Shown here piece after piece: positions 30,157 to 33,138 of a stretch of DNA of 33,138 bases. The stretch spans positions 1 to 33,138 of the forward strand of contig DLAL01000073.1 in NCBI GenBank assembly GCA_002493945.1, given 5' to 3'. Position 1 is the stretch's first letter. Each line of letters begins with the position of its first letter. Source of the stretch: Porphyromonadaceae bacterium UBA7048 (GTDB lineage Bacteria > Bacteroidota > Bacteroidia > Bacteroidales > Muribaculaceae). The notes beneath the pieces were generated by a model. The model had not been told where the DNA came from. It was given only the letters and a program-made list of their open reading frames with translations, and searched no databases. Position numbers and translations under genes: made by a program.

Positions 30157-32655
30157 CTATTTGACGACTACTTTCTTGGTAATAAGTCCTGACACGTTGA
30201 CTATATAGACACCTTGTGCTACGGGGATGACACACTCGTCAGCATCCTGTGCGTGGCGATATACGGTCATGCCGCTGATATCGTAAACTTCAAGCATGGC
30301 TCCTGAGGTCAGTCCCGACACTCTGATTTCGCCATCAGCGGCACTGACTGTCACAGTCCGGCCTGCGTCAACGACATCGACGGCAGCCGGGTCATAAGCC
30401 TTTAGATTGAGGAATTCTTTCCATACGGATGCCTCTTTGTAGTGCTCGAGACCTTCGGCAGGCACCGCCACGCTGATTGTGCTGTACTGCTCATCAGAGA
30501 ATGCACGGATGGAGGGTGCTCGCATAGCTTTCGAGCGGATGGCTTTGACATCCACTTCGCCGCATAGCCAGACAGCTCCGGAAAGGCTTTCTCCGAGTTC
30601 TACATAATTAATCGTACCGTATCCGATGGCGTTCTGATAGATGACTTCATCCGTATCATGATCATAGCTGCAGAGAGGATCAAGTCTGCGGTCCACGATA
30701 AGGCTGTCAATCGAGGATTCTCCGAATATAGTACCTTCGGCAAGAAGAGAGCCTGAAGTATATGGAATCTCGACCTTTGACAATGGATTGTCAGCAAAAG
30801 CTCCCGAGCCTATTCGTTGTATCGAGGTGGAAATTGTAAGATTCGTCAGACAGTTGCTCTGGAAAACTCCGTCTCCGATCAATAATTCTCTGCGGCGAGA
30901 ATCTGACGGGAATGAAACTTCCGACAGACTACATTCATAGAAAGCATTATTACCAATCCTTTCAAGCCGACACTCTGACATGTCAATCTTTTCAAGACCT
31001 CCGCATTGATAGAACGCGGCACCTCCTATTGACTTCAATGTGGCCGGCAGGGCGATTCCTTTCAGAGAAGAACATCCGCTGAACATTCCATCCGGTATTT
31101 CTTCAAGGACAGACGGCAACGCGGCTTCCTCAAGATGCGTACAGTCGGCAAACGCATACTTTCCCAGGTGACAGGAAGATCTCATCCCTGAAAGATCAAT
31201 TTTGCGGATGCCGGAACGGGCGAAAGCATAATTCTCAATCACGGATATTGAGTCAGGCAGACTCACGCTCTGAAGCCCGTCACATTCATAGAAGGCATCT
31301 TCGCTAATCCGCCATACCTTAAACTCTGAATCCGCAACCTTGAAAGACGGCTTGATGATAATCTCTCCCGAATACTTCCCGAACGGGTTCCGGGTGACGT
31401 CCGCAGATTGCCCTACGGCATGATAGTATACATCATCCACCTTCACAACACCCCATAGAATCTCCTCAGGACTCTTCTCTATCTTGTTGAAGTTCTTCCA
31501 TACATCGGCTGCACGATAGTCCGAGAAGAAAGGCTCGGGCACGGTGACGTTGATATTACGGTACTGCACAGCCGAGAATGTCCCGATAACTGGAGGAATG
31601 TACGTCTTCGACACAATCGTTGTCAGGTCGGGGAAGTCCTGACCGTTCATCGGGAAAACGAGACAGAATCCCGATAACGTGACCTTCTCGATACTGTAGC
31701 CGGCAAAGGGATTGAAAGGCTTGTCGTCGTCACCTACAATCGGGCGTCCGATGATTATCTCTTTCAGCGCCGGACAGTTTCTGAACGCGTCAGCGCCGTC
31801 CTGAGTGGCGAAACAAAGTTTTCGCGCGCTATAAGTCTGCGAACCATTTATCTTGACCTTTTCAAGCGACGTACAGTCCGCGAATGCGCCGTCGCCGACG
31901 TAGCGGAGACGTTCATTGAATTCAACAGTCCGGAGATTGGCGCAGCCCTTGAAAGCCTCCTCGTATATTGAGGTTGTCTCAAGATTAAACCTTATATCGG
32001 GAAGCAAGGTGCAGTTCAGAAAGGCCCGTTTGCCGATGCTGCTACAGTTAAGGTTTATGCTGCTGAGTGACGGGCAATCGGCAAATGCGCCTTCGGATAC
32101 GGCGTCAGAGTAGACAGAGGCGTAGTACAGCGCCTTGCAGCCCGAGAATACATAGCTGCCTATCCGGCAATTGACCATCACCGATTTCAGCCCCGACCCG
32201 GCGAATGCCTCGTCCTCAATCCACTTCGCGGGAATCGAGCCGTCACTGCCTAACTGAAGACTGGTACAGTCGGCGAAAGCCTTGCTCCGAATGCCGAAAG
32301 AGTTCGTTGGGAAGGTTACCGACGTGAGGCCGTCGCTGTAGCGGAACGCCTCATCTCCGATAGCGATGACCCAATAATTGGTTCCATCGTGGGTAAAGAA
32401 GGTCGGGATGGCCACATCTCCCGAGTACGAGCCTTCAAGATTGAGGTGGCGCTCAGCGTCATAAGTCACTTCGATGAATTTCGGCGCCTCCGGGTCAGTA
32501 TAGTCGGGGGCATATCCGATGACACTTTCTATAAGACTGTCGTCTTCGATGATGTTGTAGTACAGTCCGCCTTCGGCGAAGTCGTACGCATGGGCAGACC
32601 AGCTGACGGCCGCTGCGGCAGCCAGGGTCATGACGGGTTTGAACAGGTTTCTCAT
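30157..32655 (-). CDS. BspA-like leucine-rich repeat surface protein with T9SS-like tail
   Basis: An 832-residue secreted protein. The signal peptide MRNLFKPVMTLAAAAAVSW is cleaved probably after AHA (residue 23). The body consists of LRR_5/BspA repeats of the type AFADCTSLEKV and AFYECDGLQSV. The protein is built as two similar modules (about 28-390 and 395-750). Each begins with a YYN/YYH segment and a YSGD/YSGE strand, continues with repeats, and closes with a V-x-VP...Y...A-x-VWK-x-F motif. The last 70 residues (LEVYDISGMTVYRH to KKVVVK) resemble a type IX secretion sorting domain. BspA-like proteins are known to bind host matrix proteins or other bacteria, but the ligand here is unknown. 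The ATG at 32655 was chosen because the signal peptide starts there; the in-frame ATG at 32679 is an alternative. Confidence 0.88.
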   Translation of the reverse strand: MRNLFKPVMTLAAAAAVSWSAHAYDFAEGGLYYNIIEDDSLIESVIGYAPDYTDPEAPKFIEVTYDAERHLNLEGSYSGDVAIPTFFTHDGTNYWVIAIGDEAFRYSDGLTSVTFPTNSFGIRSKAFADCTSLQLGSDGSIPAKWIEDEAFAGSGLKSVMVNCRIGSYVFSGCKALYYASVYSDAVSEGAFADCPSLSSINLNCSSIGKRAFLNCTLLPDIRFNLETTSIYEEAFKGCANLRTVEFNERLRYVGDGAFADCTSLEKVKINGSQTYSARKLCFATQDGADAFRNCPALKEIIIGRPIVGDDDKPFNPFAGYSIEKVTLSGFCLVFPMNGQDFPDLTTIVSKTYIPPVIGTFSAVQYRNINVTVPEPFFSDYRAADVWKNFNKIEKSPEEILWGVVKVDDVYYHAVGQSADVTRNPFGKYSGEIIIKPSFKVADSEFKVWRISEDAFYECDGLQSVSLPDSISVIENYAFARSGIRKIDLSGMRSSCHLGKYAFADCTHLEEAALPSVLEEIPDGMFSGCSSLKGIALPATLKSIGGAAFYQCGGLEKIDMSECRLERIGNNAFYECSLSEVSFPSDSRRRELLIGDGVFQSNCLTNLTISTSIQRIGSGAFADNPLSKVEIPYTSGSLLAEGTIFGESSIDSLIVDRRLDPLCSYDHDTDEVIYQNAIGYGTINYVELGESLSGAVWLCGEVDVKAIRSKAMRAPSIRAFSDEQYSTISVAVPAEGLEHYKEASVWKEFLNLKAYDPAAVDVVDAGRTVTVSAADGEIRVSGLTSGAMLEVYDISGMTVYRHAQDADECVIPVAQGVYIVNVSGLITKKVVVK

Positions 32656-32744
32656 AAGAAACGGAGATAAATTCTGCACTTCGCTTGCCCCTGAGAAATG
32701 CTGATTTTAGGATTAGAGAAAAATGAAAGGCGCGGGCAATGTTC

Positions 32745-32914
32745 ACTGGATATCCTTATGAGGCATCGCCAAACGCCCGTGTGCAATATCCAGTCCCACC
32801 CCACGCCATGCGATATATCGGCCCCTCATGTGCGGGGTGGGATATACACACGCATGGAGCGTTCTGACTGCGATATCCGGCACAGAAATATTTGGCGATT
32901 TTCATAAGCGGATA
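32745..32914. repeat. Nested inverted-repeat element in the BspA-like gene leader
   Basis: Outer arms at 32751-32773 and 32891-32914 pair in three blocks (TATCC, TTATGA, ATCGCCAAA). Inside, CGTGTG (32778-32783) pairs with CACACG (32847-32852), and TCCCACCCC (32794-32802) with GGGGTGGGA (32834-32842). The 10-bp palindrome CGATATATCG sits near the centre (32811-32820). An alternative pairing ACTGGATAT/ATATCCAGT (32745-32753 with 32786-32794) is also possible. A 49-codon ORF is open on the minus strand across the element (32905-32756) and a 69-codon one on the plus strand (32698-32907); neither resembles a known protein. It may be a small non-autonomous mobile element, a dispersed repeat or a structured RNA leader. 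Confidence 0.65.
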
Positions 32915-32972
32915 AAGCAAAAACGCTCTTACAATATGTCGCGGAAAAAGCCTTAAGAGGCTAAATCCGATG

Positions 32973-33003
32973 CAAAGGTATTAATAATTCCTGAATCTGC
33001 AAA
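32973..33003 (-). promoter_or_regulatory. Promoter of the BspA-like gene
   Basis: On the minus strand TTTG (33003-33000), a 19-nt spacer and TACCTTTG (32980-32973) match the Bacteroidota consensus exactly. Transcription would start near 32966, giving a leader of about 310 nt that includes the inverted-repeat element. A small 5-bp hairpin AGCCT/AGGCT followed by five T residues lies at the very start of the leader. Confidence 0.7.
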
Positions 33004-33138
33004 CTCTTATCTGTGCAGTTTGCCGAATCCTTTGATTTTTTATTCGGCGTTACCGTTATAAATGAAAAAAGTAATCTTTTTAAGGACAGTAGTACGTGTA
33101 CAAAAAATACTGTACTCCTGTCTAATTTTTTATTGGGA
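33004..33138. other. Right-end intergenic sequence with a hairpin and an AGACAGGAG copy
   Basis: No gene is seen. GCCGAAT (33022-33028) and ATTCGGC (33042-33048) form a 7-bp stem. CTCCTGTCT at 33115-33123 is an inverted copy of the AGACAGGAG motif, and CAGTA/TACTG (33086-33092 and 33108-33112 areas) form a weak dyad next to it. The sequence is AT-rich and runs to the window edge. Confidence 0.5.

Noticed and set aside
1..33138. CRISPR array, insertion sequence, tRNA or prophage
   Set aside because: No regularly spaced repeats with unique spacers, no transposase or integrase, and no cloverleaf sequence were found on reading both strands.

Overview
The window looks like chromosomal DNA of a Bacteroidota member, probably order Bacteroidales; the family (for example Muribaculaceae) is only a guess. 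The support is GC-rich coding DNA with AT-rich gaps, mostly absent Shine-Dalgarno sequences, several promoters matching the Bacteroidota pattern TTTG-N19/20-TAnnTTTG, and secreted proteins with C-terminal domains resembling type IX secretion sorting tails. No tRNA, rRNA, insertion sequence, phage gene or CRISPR array was seen. Most genes are core functions; the more unusual material is in the gaps between them.

Layout. 1-757 has no convincing gene. 758-5998 (minus) holds a membrane polyferredoxin (NapH/NapG-like fusion), a ferredoxin-linked aldo/keto reductase translationally coupled to it, and dnaG primase; the set is driven from a clear promoter at 6037-6068 whose spacer and -33 box lie in a perfect palindrome. 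6112-12670 (minus) is a seven-gene run: mtnN, an AlbA_2-domain protein, recQ, a WaaP/Kdo-type kinase and three glycosyltransferases, which reads as an LPS-core or surface-glycan block behind housekeeping genes. 12737-14365 (minus) is acpP-fabF, ended by a strong terminator. dnaX diverges from acpP at 14637.

16460-18855 (plus) encodes a secreted endonuclease I with a long C-terminal extension; a single missing base near codon 34 separates its signal peptide from the catalytic domain. The 18.9-19.5 kb gap contains a terminator, a hairpin-forming repeat and a candidate noncoding RNA with its own -7 box and terminator. A secreted MINPP/phytase-like histidine phosphatase (minus) follows. It shares an overlapping pair of near-perfect divergent promoters with a plus-strand series: a small membrane protein, dxs, trkA, trkH, yraN, an aminopeptidase P, a gamma carbonic anhydrase and lysC. 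These are mostly packed with 4-nt overlaps or short gaps and link isoprenoid synthesis, K+ uptake, peptide turnover and aspartate-family amino-acid synthesis.

The right end (30.0-33.1 kb) has repeats, a terminator hairpin and a BspA-like leucine-rich surface protein on the minus strand. Its roughly 310-nt leader contains a ~165-bp nested inverted repeat. A short AGACAGGAG motif recurs in three gaps of the window.
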